The notes: generated by a model from the sequence alone, not told the origin. Counted from the stretch's first letter, positions 1 through 9,918 are shown. The stretch: 53,678 nt of DNA from Asparagopsis taxiformis (GCA_030407315.1 JALQPE010001808.1:1-53678); one strand, 5' to 3'. Translations and numbers: made by a program.

Positions 1-557
1 CACTGCATTGCATGTCAACGCAATACGCTGGCACTGCGGTGCAATACACTACAAACTGATGTTAAGTGTCGGCTTTTCGGTTACCTGACTTGGTTACCAT
101 TCTCTGCTCCCACGTAACACTCGGCCTCACTCGCTTATCCTCCACTTTGCACAGAGCGTTTGGCCTTCGATGCGACTATTGCGTCACTACTCCGCAAACA
201 ATTAACGTAGGTAGATCTGCCTCACTTACCCATTCTGCTCCATTGGCATAGTTGTGTTTCACCTTGAACCACCGTTTCGCCACCATGATGCTCTCCCCAA
301 TTATACTTTTGATAAATTCTCGACTGTCGGGGAAAGACCCCATCATAGGATCCCAGTCTAACATATATCCTCATCATACTTCTGAAGTCTATTGACATGC
401 CACGAGCGACATCACTGGATGGTTGGTTGGACTGCAGCCAACTTCGACTTGACAATGTATAAAACATTAGTTAGCACCTCCTGCACTATATACGGGCCCA
501 TCCATGTGTATGTAGTTTTCCCTTTCTCCATGTGGTGGCGAGGATTATCACACCATA
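1..557. other. Left flank, no gene recognised
   Basis: This is the sequence outside the left terminal inverted repeat of copy 1. Only short reading frames (up to about 80 codons) occur, and none shows a motif or a counterpart elsewhere in the window. Homology with copy 2 stops exactly at 558, so this is the pre-existing insertion site. I looked for the missing 3' LTR of the neighbouring Ty3 element here and did not see it. Confidence 0.5.
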
Positions 558-603
558 CGTCTGTGTTCTCGGAAATGGACGCGGACGTCCACAACCTCTA
601 GTA
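558..603 (+). repeat. Left terminal inverted repeat of copy 1
   Basis: It starts CGTCTGTGTTCTCGG and continues with GGACGCGGACGTCC and CTCTAGTAC. It pairs with the reverse complement of 21679-21724 with a few mismatches. The same ends occur at 35349 and 53668. Confidence 0.85.
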
Positions 604-745
604 CACCTAGTATTACTAGGCGGACGTCCATGTTCTCCAGTATTTTTGGATGTCCGCCTAGAACCGGACGTCCATGCGGTCTAGTACGTCTAGTATTACT
701 AGGGCGACATTCATTGTTTCTAGTACCACGGATGTCCCCCTCGGG
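560..745. repeat. Subterminal GGACGTCC / CTAGTATTACTAG repeats, left end of copy 1
   Basis: Several imperfect units combine GGACGTCC or GGATGTCC with CTAGTAC..CTAGTATTACTAG. Similar units occur at 53480-53668. Subterminal arrays of this kind are typical transposase-binding sites in CACTA-like elements; binding here is inference. Confidence 0.6.
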
Positions 746-899
746 ATGGACTTCCGCCATGTCTATGTCCACCTAGGACGGGCGCCGGTTCAGAAATTCA
801 AAAATTTCGACCCCAGAAATTTCTGCCGCCGTGCTCGACATGGATGTCCGCATCCATCACGGCGACCACTCTATTTTTCCTTGTCGGTCGACTCCAATT

Positions 900-1900
900 T
901 CGTCTTTAATTTTTTCATCCTCTCGCTCACACCCCCTTCCTGTTGGTGCTCACCTCCCCCGTACTGTACCTCAAACACCCCCAATACCACTCTAGCACGC
1001 ATTTTCAGATACCTATCCCCGCTTCCACGGTGCACACCTCCATTCCATACCTACTTTTCTGCTCTACCGTACAGATTTCGTATAACCAGTCCTCATACTA
1101 CCTCAGAATAGGGCAAAACACCCCCTATCTCCTCGACCATGCTCTCCCCCATCACCTTTGAAACGTATTGTTCTTCAGTACCCTCTCTCCTCTACCCTCA
1201 ACCCCTCTCCTTCGCCCTCTACACAAACTTCCCCTGCAGCTTACTCTTCCAAAACCTCTCACTCCCCATCCCGTACCCGACCTGCTCCACCCCTCCCTCC
1301 CTCAGCTGCTCCATGCCCCCACGCCATCCGCATCTTCGATACCGTATACACCACCACCACCGGCCCACGCTCCCGCACTGCGGGGTGGCTCCCCCGCCGT
1401 ATCCCCAGAAACCTCCCCGCTCTGAAACACATATCAACCCCCCACTTCGCACCCTTCCTCCCACTCCCCTCCCTCCCCAAATACAATAACCCCCTTCTTC
1501 TCCATCACATCCCCACTCACCACAGCCAGAACAGACGCCACCCCCTCCCCTTCTTTCTCCTCACTTTCCTAAAAACCCCTCCTCTCGGCGCCTTCAACCG
1601 CACCCTCCTACGGTCCCACCTAAACACCTCCTCCGCCCTCACTACCCCAACACCCCGCAGCGTCTCCCCAATCCCCATAATATGCTTGTCGGCACTCCTC
1701 TCCGAATCACAATCCATTCTAAACCCGCACTCCGTACATTTCCACCTCCCCCTGTACCATCCCAAGATTCCATCCCCCCACAGAACACATCCTCATACCA
1801 CAGAAGAATTTTCTTCCTCTCATACCTCATCCTTAAAACCTCCATCAGCTCCATGTAAATTTCGATGAAAATATTTTCTCTACTATGCAATCTCAAACAT
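900..1900. other. Extreme strand-asymmetric (pyrimidine-rich plus strand) kilobase
   Basis: The plus strand is strongly C/T-rich and G-poor for about 1 kb, and the same is true on the opposite strand in copy 2 (about 52380-53330). Long open frames on the C-rich strand (for example 1158-1868, rich in P, S, T and H) are expected from composition alone. The G-rich strand holds a better candidate at 1517-1765. Confidence 0.6.
1517..1765 (-). CDS. Possible small zinc-finger-like protein or exon
   Basis: This G-rich-strand frame contains a C-x2-C followed by C and H (KCTECGF..C..SADKH), then a basic stretch rich in R and K. In copy 2 the same frame occurs around 52510-52600 with conservative changes (M to L, D to E), and the cysteines and histidine are kept. 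The opposite-strand frame over the same bases shows less conservative changes. The frame ends at TGG-TGA beside a GTGAGT, which could be a splice donor, so this may be an exon of a longer gene. No family is recognised. The alternative is decayed or non-coding G-rich DNA. Confidence 0.25.
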   Translation of the reverse strand: MGWYRGRWKCTECGFRMDCDSERSADKHIMGIGETLRGVGVVRAEEVFRWDRRRVRLKAPRGGVFRKVRRKKGRGWRLFWLW

Positions 1901-2189
1901 GTATGAGCCTATGCCTTTCCGCTTTGTCAACCCTGAATATTGGTACTCATGTATTCATAAAATAGGGCCACCCACATCCCTATCCCGTTCTGCAAGCTTT
2001 ACAAACCACTAGACGCATACTCCACAACTATACAACAAACACTACTCGCTATTTCAGACGACGCGGTACACAAGTAGCGTAGTGTCAACCTTCCGTGACG
2101 CCTTCCCTGATGCGTACAAGTGGGAAACACGTCTAGACGTATATCAGAAGTGAGTGCGGGAATTTTCGGCACAGGAGATGCTGGGCCAC

Positions 2190-2281
2190 CAAATTGATTT
2201 TTCGGAAATTTTAGAATTTCTGGGCTGGCCAGCAATGCAATCGAGCTGGACATCCACCGGACGTCCATTTCAGGTTGGTCG
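2190..2281 (+). repeat. Partial copy of the ~205 bp internal repeat
   Basis: It holds only the distal half (TTCTGGGCTGGCCAGCA through the GGACGTCCATTTCAGG end). It lacks the hairpin and the 14-bp palindrome. Its counterpart in copy 2 is 51974-52055. Confidence 0.7.
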
Positions 2282-2523
2282 CGAGAGGGTGGGGCGGGAC
2301 CATGATGAAACAAGGACCAAGACCTTTCCCTGACGTGTTGAGCCTGAAATCGACCCTTCGTGAGACGCGATTTTGGCTTACAGTTGGTGCTAATAGAAGC
2401 CAGTGATAGCCCCGATCGGGGCGGCAGCCGGCTCCGGCTTACAGTTGGTGCTTACAGACGCCAGTGATAGCCCCCGATCGGGGCCGGCGGTCGGTTCCTG
2501 GGGCCGTTGTGGCCAAATTAGAC

Positions 2524-2730
2524 ACCCTGATTTGAATTAAAATTTGGGCTATTCTCAAAAACATGCACATGTGAACATGTTTTTGAGATGGGGGTGTGCC
2601 GTACGGCACAATCGACCGCCCAAATCGTTGATTTTTGCAAGATTTTTTGTGCCCGAAATTTTAGAATTTCTGGGCTGGCCAGCAGTGCATCTGAGCTGGA
2701 CATCCACCGGACGTCCATTTCAGGTTGGTC
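2524..2730 (+). repeat. Internal ~205 bp repeat, copy 1a
   Basis: Order of parts: an AT-rich start (TTTGAATTAAAATTTGGGC), a hairpin with arms CTCAAAAACATG/CATGTTTTTGAG, the perfect palindrome GTGCCGTACGGCAC at 2596-2609, a variable core, then GGACATCCACCGGACGTCC. It forms a direct tandem with the next unit (about 500 bp period), joined by a conserved linker (TTACAGTTAGTGCTTACAGA..CCGTTGTGGCC). Confidence 0.85.
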
Positions 2731-3023
2731 GTGTGCTGCCTACATCCACGCATTGCAGAAACTAAGCCAGCGGGTTCACTACTAATACAAAGTACACGGA
2801 ATATGAGTAACGTGATAGGTGAGTAGTGTTTGTGTTGAGGGAGTAAGGCGGGACCATGATGAAACAGGGAAAAAGATGTCACCCAAGCATAACTTAGGCT
2901 TCAAGCCTGGAATCGAACCTTCGTAAGACGCGATTTTGGCTTACAGTTAGTGCTTACAGAAGCCAGTGATGGCCCCGCTCGGGGCGGCGGCCGGTTCCTG
3001 GGGCCGTTGTGGCCAAATTAGAC

Positions 3024-3230
3024 ACCCTGATTTGAATTAAAATTTGGGCTATTCTCAAAAACATGCACATGTGAACATGTTTTTGAGATGGGGGTGTGCC
3101 GTACGGCACAATCGACCGCCCAAATCGATGTTTTTTGCAATATTTTTTTCTGCCCTGAATTGTAGAATTTCTGGGCTGGCCAGCAATGCATCTGAGCTGG
3201 ACATCCACCGGACGTCCATTTCAGGTTGAT
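3024..3230 (+). repeat. Internal ~205 bp repeat, copy 1b
   Basis: It has the same architecture, with the palindrome at 3096-3109. It lies about 270 bp beyond the 3' end of gene A. Copy 2 has a single full unit at the matching place (51591-51794), so one unit was gained or lost. Confidence 0.85.
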
Positions 3231-3502
3231 CGTGTATCGTGCACGTCCACCCATTACCGGAAGCAAGTAGGCGATGAAGCACGTACAAACCCAATTGTTC
3301 TGCTATTTCTACCATAGACCATCGAGTCTAGAGATGTGAGGGAATCGTCCTGGAAATCATGCTCCAACCCACGAGGGAATGGACAATCTAGTTTGAAAGC
3401 ATGGAACGGAAGTACATTATACTAGGTTCATAGATTGGAAGTGATAAAGGAGATGATTATATTCTCGATAATTGTTTACCAAAGTAGTAGTTGTTAAGCT
3501 AT

Positions 3503-6500
3503 CTAGCCGTCGGAAAATTGTTCTTCCTCTTCGTCCTCACTATATTCAGGATCTCCCGGCAGAATAGGCGTTATCGGCAACTGTGGAGTTGAATAGCTCA
3601 AGATGAATTTTTGACCCGGTGTGAGGGTTCTCTTCTTGGGAGCTTCTGTCGTCTTCATCCGCATGATTCCGAGTTGCCCTGTCTTCGGCCTACGATCTTT
3701 CTTGACCGGGATGGGAACAACTGTCTTGTGGCGAACATTGACAGGTGCCGGTTGACTTTGCCTGGCAGACCGGCGCGGAGCATTGGCGATTACTTCTTCT
3801 TCGAATCCCAACCGCCTGATGAAACCAAACGAAACATTGTCGGGAATCGGATACGACGCATTCCTGAAATACGTGTGATACCTCGTTGTCGTGTGTGACA
3901 CAACTCTGTCGACATGCCCTGCCCCGGCATGTTGTACATGGCCGTGACCGATGAAGACTGAACGTGGCGGAACGATTACCTTCTTCAGCTTCATCGTCTT
4001 GGCGTACATATCTAATTCCAGCGCTTTGGAAAAGACGTACTTGTGGGACCCTGGACACACCCAGATAGGGAATGGGTCATCTCCGTTGGCAATAACAAAG
4101 TAACCCGGAAGTTGATCTTTGCGGTCGCGAGGAGGAACAGGGAAATCATTGTGTGGGACCTGCCGAGGACACCCCTTTCCCGTTATCAAAAACCGTCCCC
4201 CAGATGCCGGCATGACAAGTTTTTCTCCCGGTAAACCGCACTCCTCCAGCCCTATCAGCCGGACAAGGATTCCCAACCACACATCCAGCAGGGCTCGCCG
4301 CGTCACAAACTTGAACCGGTCGATATGCGTCTCATCGTTCTCGGCATAGTCAACCAGGCAGTGGCGCGTAGACGTGAAGCGAGCCCTCCCCTCATTCCGG
4401 TTCTTCTCATCTGTTTCATCGTCCCCAGTATTGACAATGGGACTCCACAGCTGCCGGTTCCCAGGGTCCTTGTGCACCTCCTCCCCCTCCCACGTTCCCA
4501 AAAAGTACCGAAACAATTCCTGGTTAGGAATTTCTTCCATGAGACCCAAGTCAAATGGGAACTTGTCCGACGCATCGAGGTAGCTTACATCCGCGAAATT
4601 GTGCATCACCGTATACCCTCGCTCGTTGATTTCCGTTCGGCAATTGTGGAAGTACGCCATACCAGTGCCGGCCTCATACGAATCCTTCCAGCTTGTAGAC
4701 ATTCGCGCAACCTGGGCGAAGTCCAGCCTCGAGGGTAGAAACGTCGATGTAGGCTCACACATCGCCTTGGCAGCCATCTTCCACGCTGCGAAAAACATCG
4801 GATAGATGGTGTCGATCTCGAAAACAAGATGACGAGCCCGATGTTGTTCCGGAATATGCAGCCCCTCAAACACAGGGTCCATCGCCACTTGCTTCAAATA
4901 CCTCACCTCTCTGCCCTCCTCATCGATTTCCACACTCTCCAATAACAACCTGAGCTCAATCGGGGGCAGACAGCCAACCCTCACCGATGCGATGACGTCC
5001 GCGGGACGCTGCGCCAGATGATGCCCTTCAGCTCGGTCTTTGACTTCGAAATCGTCGGGAAGAGATGGCATCCGGTCGTCGAACAGGAGGTCGTGTTCAG
5101 AAGGAGAGTCACGAACGATGTAACCGTCTTCATCGACTTCCACTCCTTCCGGAACAGTGAATGTAATTGTCACTTCGCGGACCCCCTTGCTTTCGACTTG
5201 GCCCTCGTCTGCACCCTGTTTGTCTTCCTCGTCCGAAGCGGTATGGACAGATTCTTGGTTGGAGGGAGTCGCACCAGCACGTTGGTTATCTTGGGGGACA
5301 ATCTCAACGGCAGAATCGGGGGAACGGGCGGAGTCTTCGTCAACCTCATCACCGGAAGCAGTGGCTTGTTGTTGATCGGTGGGTTTATCAACAACGGCCT
5401 GCTCTTCTTCCCCGGCGGATTGTTGTACCACAACCGGCTCTTCTTCCTCGAGGCGTGTGCTCCCCGTCGAGCGAAGTCGCTGTGAACGGCGGCGGATGCC
5501 ATGCGAAGCAGGCTCATGTTCGACATTCCGCTGCTTCTTGTGAGTGAGTCTCACATTGGCAGCAGAAGGGCGGCGTTTGCGTCGAGCCTTAGTCTTCTTC
5601 TTCAATGTCGGATTGAAAAACTCTTTCAAGTTCGTTTCCAAATCCTGTAAACGCGTGGTTCTCCGTCGCATTCGAACCTCACTGCTCCGGTCGTCCCCTC
5701 TATACATTGCAATGGCATTGGTGAGATGCCATTGCAACTCCTTCGGCTGCTTAACCGACCCAATTGCCATCTCTGTGCTCAGAAATGACTTGCGCATAAT
5801 ACTCTTTGGGCGCCCATACGCAGCGTACAGAGAATTTGCTATTGCAGTCACGCGACGGACGTATGTATAGAAGTCGTTCACGTCAAAGCGTCCATCCGGA
5901 CGTCCACCATGAGCAGGGTTCAAGTACTCCGAAAGACCACGCAAGACGAAGACAAAGTTTTCTTCCAGCAACTCGCGCACTATCTTGTGGTCCAGGTGCG
6001 TTATCCCAATCTCGTTGCGGCGCTCGGAATTGTTCAGCTCACGCAACACTTCGTCGAGAACAGGATGCTTCAGCGTTGCTATAGCCAAACGCGTCCACCG
6101 CCGGGCCGTGTTCGTTGAATTCATCATCCCCATGAACTGCGCCTCGAACAATGTTCGGATGACATCAGACTCACGCAAGTCGCCAGCGTTTTCCACGTTA
6201 TTTGCAACAGCAATCGTACGGATGAACTGCTGGATGGACGACAAGATTCGAACCAGGGAGCGCTCCGTCAGTTGCGTCCCAGTCGTATGGTTCGACTCTG
6301 CACTCTTGTGGATGATCTCATGAGGCTGAAGATCACTGTCGTCCTTGCGGCGAAGGTAGTACACATCCAGAGGCTGAGTAACCCAGCGCAAGCGGTTTGC
6401 GTCCTGTGGCAGCTTGGTTCTGTGCATACGGGTGAGGCGCGTGAAGTCATCGGCAATGCTATGCATAGCATTGAGACGATGCAGTCCGTCGATCACGGTC

Positions 6501-7459
6501 ACGTTCGCATTGGCATGGAATTTGCCATTCTGGAACAGACGCGTGTCGGCGGGCAGATGCGTGTTCTGCGACCTCAGCACCGTCACAGTGATACGCGAAG
6601 AGCTCACATACCCCACAGCCAACATATTGTTGCGCAGGTCCTCCACGTGGTCTTCTTTCACATCCCGAAGGGTCACGGCCGGTTCCACTAGCTGCCTCAC
6701 CAGCACAGTCGCTCCTTCTCCGACGTAATCCGACGTCACAAACTTGGGCACCGTAATTTGCGTCCCCTGCTGCTCACGAATGCTTTCCGCCACCTCCGGT
6801 TCGTCGTCCACTTCGGTTACGTCCTGCGTAGTAGCTTCGGTGACGTTGGAGCGAGCAGGGTGCTTCGTGCCTCCACTGGAGGGTCTTGCAGAGCGAGCAG
6901 GGCGCTTCGTGCCTCCCGAAACCGGGACGGAGCGTGCTGGATGCTTCGTACCCCCCGAACCAGTGATTTCGCCTGCCGGACCGGTACTGGGCATCCGTCC
7001 CGAGCTGGCCTGGTTCGTCGCTGCGTTGAAGTTTGACGCTGCAGCAGGGGTACGAATGTCGCTAGGGCCATCCTCCGCAGCGGGGCGCATCATCCGAGTA
7101 TCCCAAGGGTAAAACGCCGCGGCGTATGCTCCACCCATCGTCTCCGGCGGTCCCTCGGCGCCATCAAACATGTACGGGAACGGGAGGTCCTTGAACTTGT
7201 CCTTAGTCGCAATGTTGCGCACGACGATATAGTCGGCCTCGTCGGTTTCCGGCAGCTTGTGGTTGTGCAGCGTGCGCGGAAGGCCAACATCGCCACCAGC
7301 AGTGCTCACCGAAGCCGTCCCAATATGCACAGCCGCACCGTCCACGTCCGCAAACAAATTGACATCGACGCCGCGCTTGAGTCCGCGCGACTCCGCTGAC
7401 GCGCTCACTTGATCGCCGCAAACCGTTGAAAACAAACTGCTGAAATGCGTATCCGCCAT
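3503..7459 (-). CDS. Gene A: ParB-like domain fused to Fe(II)/2OG-type dioxygenase
   Basis: About 1318 aa from the ATG at 7459 (MADTHF). An in-frame ATG 40 codons upstream is less likely, because the matching copy-2 start has the better context ACAACCATGG. Visible parts, in order: a low-complexity region with three SGGTK(H/R)PARS-like repeats; a ParB/Srx-like domain at about 235-335 with the signature VIDGLHRL (D324, G325, H327, R328); a helical segment; a basic KKKTKARRKRR-type nuclear-localisation candidate; an acidic linker; and a C-terminal jelly-roll-like domain with H1103-x-D1105 (PHNDF), a distal H near 1177 (VQHAG) and an R near 1193 (TTRYH), the usual H-x-D..H..R metal and 2OG set. 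Known families: ParB folds bind or cut DNA; such dioxygenases include DNA-base hydroxylases as well as metabolite enzymes. A DNA-directed role is inference from the fusion and from neighbouring gene B, which is divergently transcribed. Open throughout here. Confidence 0.75.
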   Translation of the reverse strand: MADTHFSSLFSTVCGDQVSASAESRGLKRGVDVNLFADVDGAAVHIGTASVSTAGGDVGLPRTLHNHKLPETDEADYIVVRNIATKDKFKDLPFPYMFDGAEGPPETMGGAYAAAFYPWDTRMMRPAAEDGPSDIRTPAAASNFNAATNQASSGRMPSTGPAGEITGSGGTKHPARSVPVSGGTKRPARSARPSSGGTKHPARSNVTEATTQDVTEVDDEPEVAESIREQQGTQITVPKFVTSDYVGEGATVLVRQLVEPAVTLRDVKEDHVEDLRNNMLAVGYVSSSRITVTVLRSQNTHLPADTRLFQNGKFHANANVTVIDGLHRLNAMHSIADDFTRLTRMHRTKLPQDANRLRWVTQPLDVYYLRRKDDSDLQPHEIIHKSAESNHTTGTQLTERSLVRILSSIQQFIRTIAVANNVENAGDLRESDVIRTLFEAQFMGMMNSTNTARRWTRLAIATLKHPVLDEVLRELNNSERRNEIGITHLDHKIVRELLEENFVFVLRGLSEYLNPAHGGRPDGRFDVNDFYTYVRRVTAIANSLYAAYGRPKSIMRKSFLSTEMAIGSVKQPKELQWHLTNAIAMYRGDDRSSEVRMRRRTTRLQDLETNLKEFFNPTLKKKTKARRKRRPSAANVRLTHKKQRNVEHEPASHGIRRRSQRLRSTGSTRLEEEEPVVVQQSAGEEEQAVVDKPTDQQQATASGDEVDEDSARSPDSAVEIVPQDNQRAGATPSNQESVHTASDEEDKQGADEGQVESKGVREVTITFTVPEGVEVDEDGYIVRDSPSEHDLLFDDRMPSLPDDFEVKDRAEGHHLAQRPADVIASVRVGCLPPIELRLLLESVEIDEEGREVRYLKQVAMDPVFEGLHIPEQHRARHLVFEIDTIYPMFFAAWKMAAKAMCEPTSTFLPSRLDFAQVARMSTSWKDSYEAGTGMAYFHNCRTEINERGYTVMHNFADVSYLDASDKFPFDLGLMEEIPNQELFRYFLGTWEGEEVHKDPGNRQLWSPIVNTGDDETDEKNRNEGRARFTSTRHCLVDYAENDETHIDRFKFVTRRALLDVWLGILVRLIGLEECGLPGEKLVMPASGGRFLITGKGCPRQVPHNDFPVPPRDRKDQLPGYFVIANGDDPFPIWVCPGSHKYVFSKALELDMYAKTMKLKKVIVPPRSVFIGHGHVQHAGAGHVDRVVSHTTTRYHTYFRNASYPIPDNVSFGFIRRLGFEEEVIANAPRRSARQSQPAPVNVRHKTVVPIPVKKDRRPKTGQLGIMRMKTTEAPKKRTLTPGQKFILSYSTPQLPITPILPGDPEYSEDEEEEQFSDG

Positions 7460-7802
7460 GATTGTTGAGTTGGAAAGTAAAAGAGATGGTTGACGTTGAC
7501 GTATTCGAGTGATGTGGATGGTAGGTTTCACGTTGCTTGAAGAATGGTCGTGAACGCCAATCGCTGGAAATAATAACACAATACAACCGAAATTTTGTTA
7601 GGTACACACCTATCGTGACCGCTGGAATGCAAGACAGGCAATCGAGATGTGAGTGTCCGTTCGGAACGGGCCCGAGTCGGGCTCTCGAAACCTGACGAGG
7701 TGGCGTGAAGCAGGCAGTGTCCTTGATGTGTAATGTGTTAAAATTACAGCTGTCAAGCTAGGCGGCTTTTGGGGCGGCTGCGAGCACCCCTTTATCCGGG
7801 GA

Positions 7803-8010
7803 ACACCCTGATTTGAGTTAAAATTTGGGCTATTCTCAAAAACATGCACATGTGAACATGTTTTTGAGATGGGGGTGTGCCGTACGGCACAATCGACCCG
7901 CCCAAATCGTTGATTTTTGCAAGATTTTTTGTGCCCGAAATTTTAGAATTTCTGGGCTGGCCAGCAGTGCAATCGAGCTGGACATCCACCGGACGTCCAT
8001 TTCAGGTTGT
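7803..8010 (+). repeat. Internal ~205 bp repeat, copy 1c
   Basis: A full unit with the hairpin, the palindrome at 7877-7890 and the GGACGTCC end. Its left boundary sequence matches the single unit in copy 2 (46898-47081). Confidence 0.85.
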
Positions 8011-8190
8011 CGTGAGAGAGTGAGGCGGGACCATGATGGAACAAGGACCAAGACCTGTCCCTGGCGTATTGAGCCTGAAATGACCCTTCGTCAGACGCCA
8101 TTTAGCCTTACAGTTAGTGCTTACAGAAGCCAGTGACAACCCCACTCGGGGCGGCGGCCGGTGCCTGGGGCCGTTGTGGCCAAATTAGAC

Positions 8191-8356
8191 ACCTTGATTT
8201 GAATTAAAATTTGGGCTATTCTCAAAAACATGCACATGTGAACATGTTTTTGAGATGGGGGTGTGCCGTACGGCACTTTCGACCGCCTAAATCGATAAAA
8301 TTTTGCAATTTTTTTCCTGCCCGAAATTCTACAAGTTCTGGGCTGGCCAGTAATGC
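8191..8356 (+). repeat. Internal repeat, copy 1d (3' truncated)
   Basis: Hairpin and palindrome (8263-8276) are present. The unit stops after CTGGGCTGGCCAGTAATGCA without the GGACGTCC end and runs into unrelated sequence, so this is a break junction. Confidence 0.8.
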
Positions 8357-9385
8357 ATTAGCTATCTCCTCTAAACCGATTCTAACAAGCAGAAAGAATC
8401 CTCTCCTTCATGACGATGCTCTCCATCGTCTTTTCGAAGCCATTTCCGTACGAAAAATAATCGAAAAACATATTTGACTTTAACCTAACAGCTATCGCGA
8501 GCACCGTACTCAGCTATATTTCCTCTGTAATTTCCTTCCTCCAACCAATCAATAGCCGCTTGGTCACAGGCTTAAAAGCCTTCCACTATCTGTCCTATCC
8601 ATCGAAGACCCTCGGAGGGTTCGATCCAGGCCTTGATCACCCATGATGGGTGTGCAACCCGAGAAAATGAAAATGGAACATATTGCGACAGGGACGAGAT
8701 ATCATTCCATGAAAGAGAACTTCTCTTTCGTTTACTTTTTTCTAACAAGATTCTAAACGTCTACAAACCCTATGTCGTCCGTCCGTTTTCATCCCGGAGA
8801 GATGTGGATGTGAGGTAAGACGCAGTGGTGATGTTGTGTTGATTCCCACAGACGGAGGTGGAGGAGGTGGCTACGGAGGAAGCCTGGAGAACTTGTCCGG
8901 TACTGACATCTCACATGTTGCCATTAACGGAGGTGGTGGAGGAGGCTATGGTGCAAGCCTGGAGAACATGTGACTCACATCTCGCAGATGTCAGTACCCA
9001 TGGATGAGAAGAAAAGCATGTTGAGGTGCGGTTCGGATATTCGATCCATTAACGGAGGTGGTGGAGGAGGCTATGGTGGAAGCCTGGAGAAGAATAGAGT
9101 AGTCCTATACCCATGGATCACAAGAAGACGTTGTTGGGCTCCTTTTCGAAGCCCATTCGTCTCTTGAATAAATTTAGCACCCAAATCATATACGATTGCC
9201 GAGTTGACACCCCGTATGTCTCGTTGGTAGAAATAGCAGGGGTTCCACCACTCAGCTGGCGGGAAGTAGTTACTGATTATATGAGATATGGCTTAGCTCC
9301 CGCCAAAACCGATAGCTCTGGGCTCAGGTTCTCCAAATGTGGTTATACGAATGTGTTCTGACAATGCTAGAAGACGAATATCTGC
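8357..9385 (+). other. Copy-1-only insert with glycine-rich coding-like repeats
   Basis: About 1 kb absent from copy 2 and flanked by internal repeats. At about 8852-8891, 8927-8967 and 9048-9090 it carries three copies of a segment reading G-G-G-G-G-G-Y-G-(G/A)-S-L-E. The first two are in one frame and end in TGA; the third is in the frame of 8970-9167. A second motif (CCCATGGAT..AAGAAG) is repeated with it, giving a period near 120 bp. It resembles a captured fragment of a host glycine-rich gene, but I recognise no family. The rest of the insert shows nothing. Confidence 0.45.
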
Positions 9386-9576
9386 ATCCTGATTTGAATT
9401 AAAATTTGGGCTATTCTCAAAAACATGCACATGTGAACATGTTTTTGAGATGGGGGTGTGCCGTACGGCACAATCGACCGCCCAAATCGATGTTTTTTTG
9501 CAATATTTTTGCTGCCCGAAATTGTAGAATTTCTGGTCTGGCCAGCAATGCATCTGAGCTGGACATCCCCATGTCC
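9386..9576 (+). repeat. Internal ~205 bp repeat, copy 1e
   Basis: Hairpin and palindrome (9458-9471) are present. The end is modified to CTGGACATCCCCATGTCC. This right half matches the copy-2 unit, consistent with copy 2 being the product of recombination between two units, or copy 1 the product of insertion between them. Confidence 0.8.
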
Positions 9577-9918
9577 AGTGGCCGTCCGGATGTCGCTCAC
9601 CTGGTAAGCGTGATGCACCTGTGACAACCTATGTGACTGCAGTCACAGCCGCCATGGCGGCCGTGCAGTACAACCCTCAAAGACAGGGAATCACAATCTT
9701 TTTAAAATTTTTGTCTACCACGTATCCGTCACAACTTATTACCTACACCGGTTACGGGTTTCAAGACCTTTCCAGTGCTGTGTACCCGTATACTCTGTTC
9801 CGTTCGATATCAACCAGTGTTCCTCACGAAAGAGTGCAAACGTCACGAGATACGTCGTCAAATTTGACTGTCTCGCCGAGCGGTCGCCATCCTGTACCGA
9901 ATTTCCACTCATTCCATT

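Larger units (their letters stand above)
7460..9918. promoter_or_regulatory. Divergent intergenic region between genes A and B (copy 1)
   Basis: This spacer must contain the 5' regions of both A (leftward) and B (rightward). It holds three copies of the internal repeat plus about 1 kb of copy-1-only DNA. In copy 2 the same interval is only 857 bp (46570-47426) and holds one repeat, so the minimal divergent promoter is the shared sequence near 7460-7800 and 9580-9918. No clear TATA box is visible on either side. Confidence 0.45.

Noticed and set aside
1158..1868. 236-codon plus-strand frame rich in P, S, T and H
   Set aside because: A C/T-rich strand lacks stop codons by composition. Residue changes against the copy-2 frame are mostly non-conservative, and the opposite strand has a better motif.
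5018..5485. 155-codon frame antisense to gene A, and many similar antisense frames over genes A to D
   Set aside because: They mirror conserved coding on the other strand, have no motifs, and are not kept where copy 2 is frameshifted.
8618..8640. GGTTCGATCC box-B-like string suggesting a tRNA gene
   Set aside because: Flanking bases do not form a T-stem and no box A lies at the right distance upstream.
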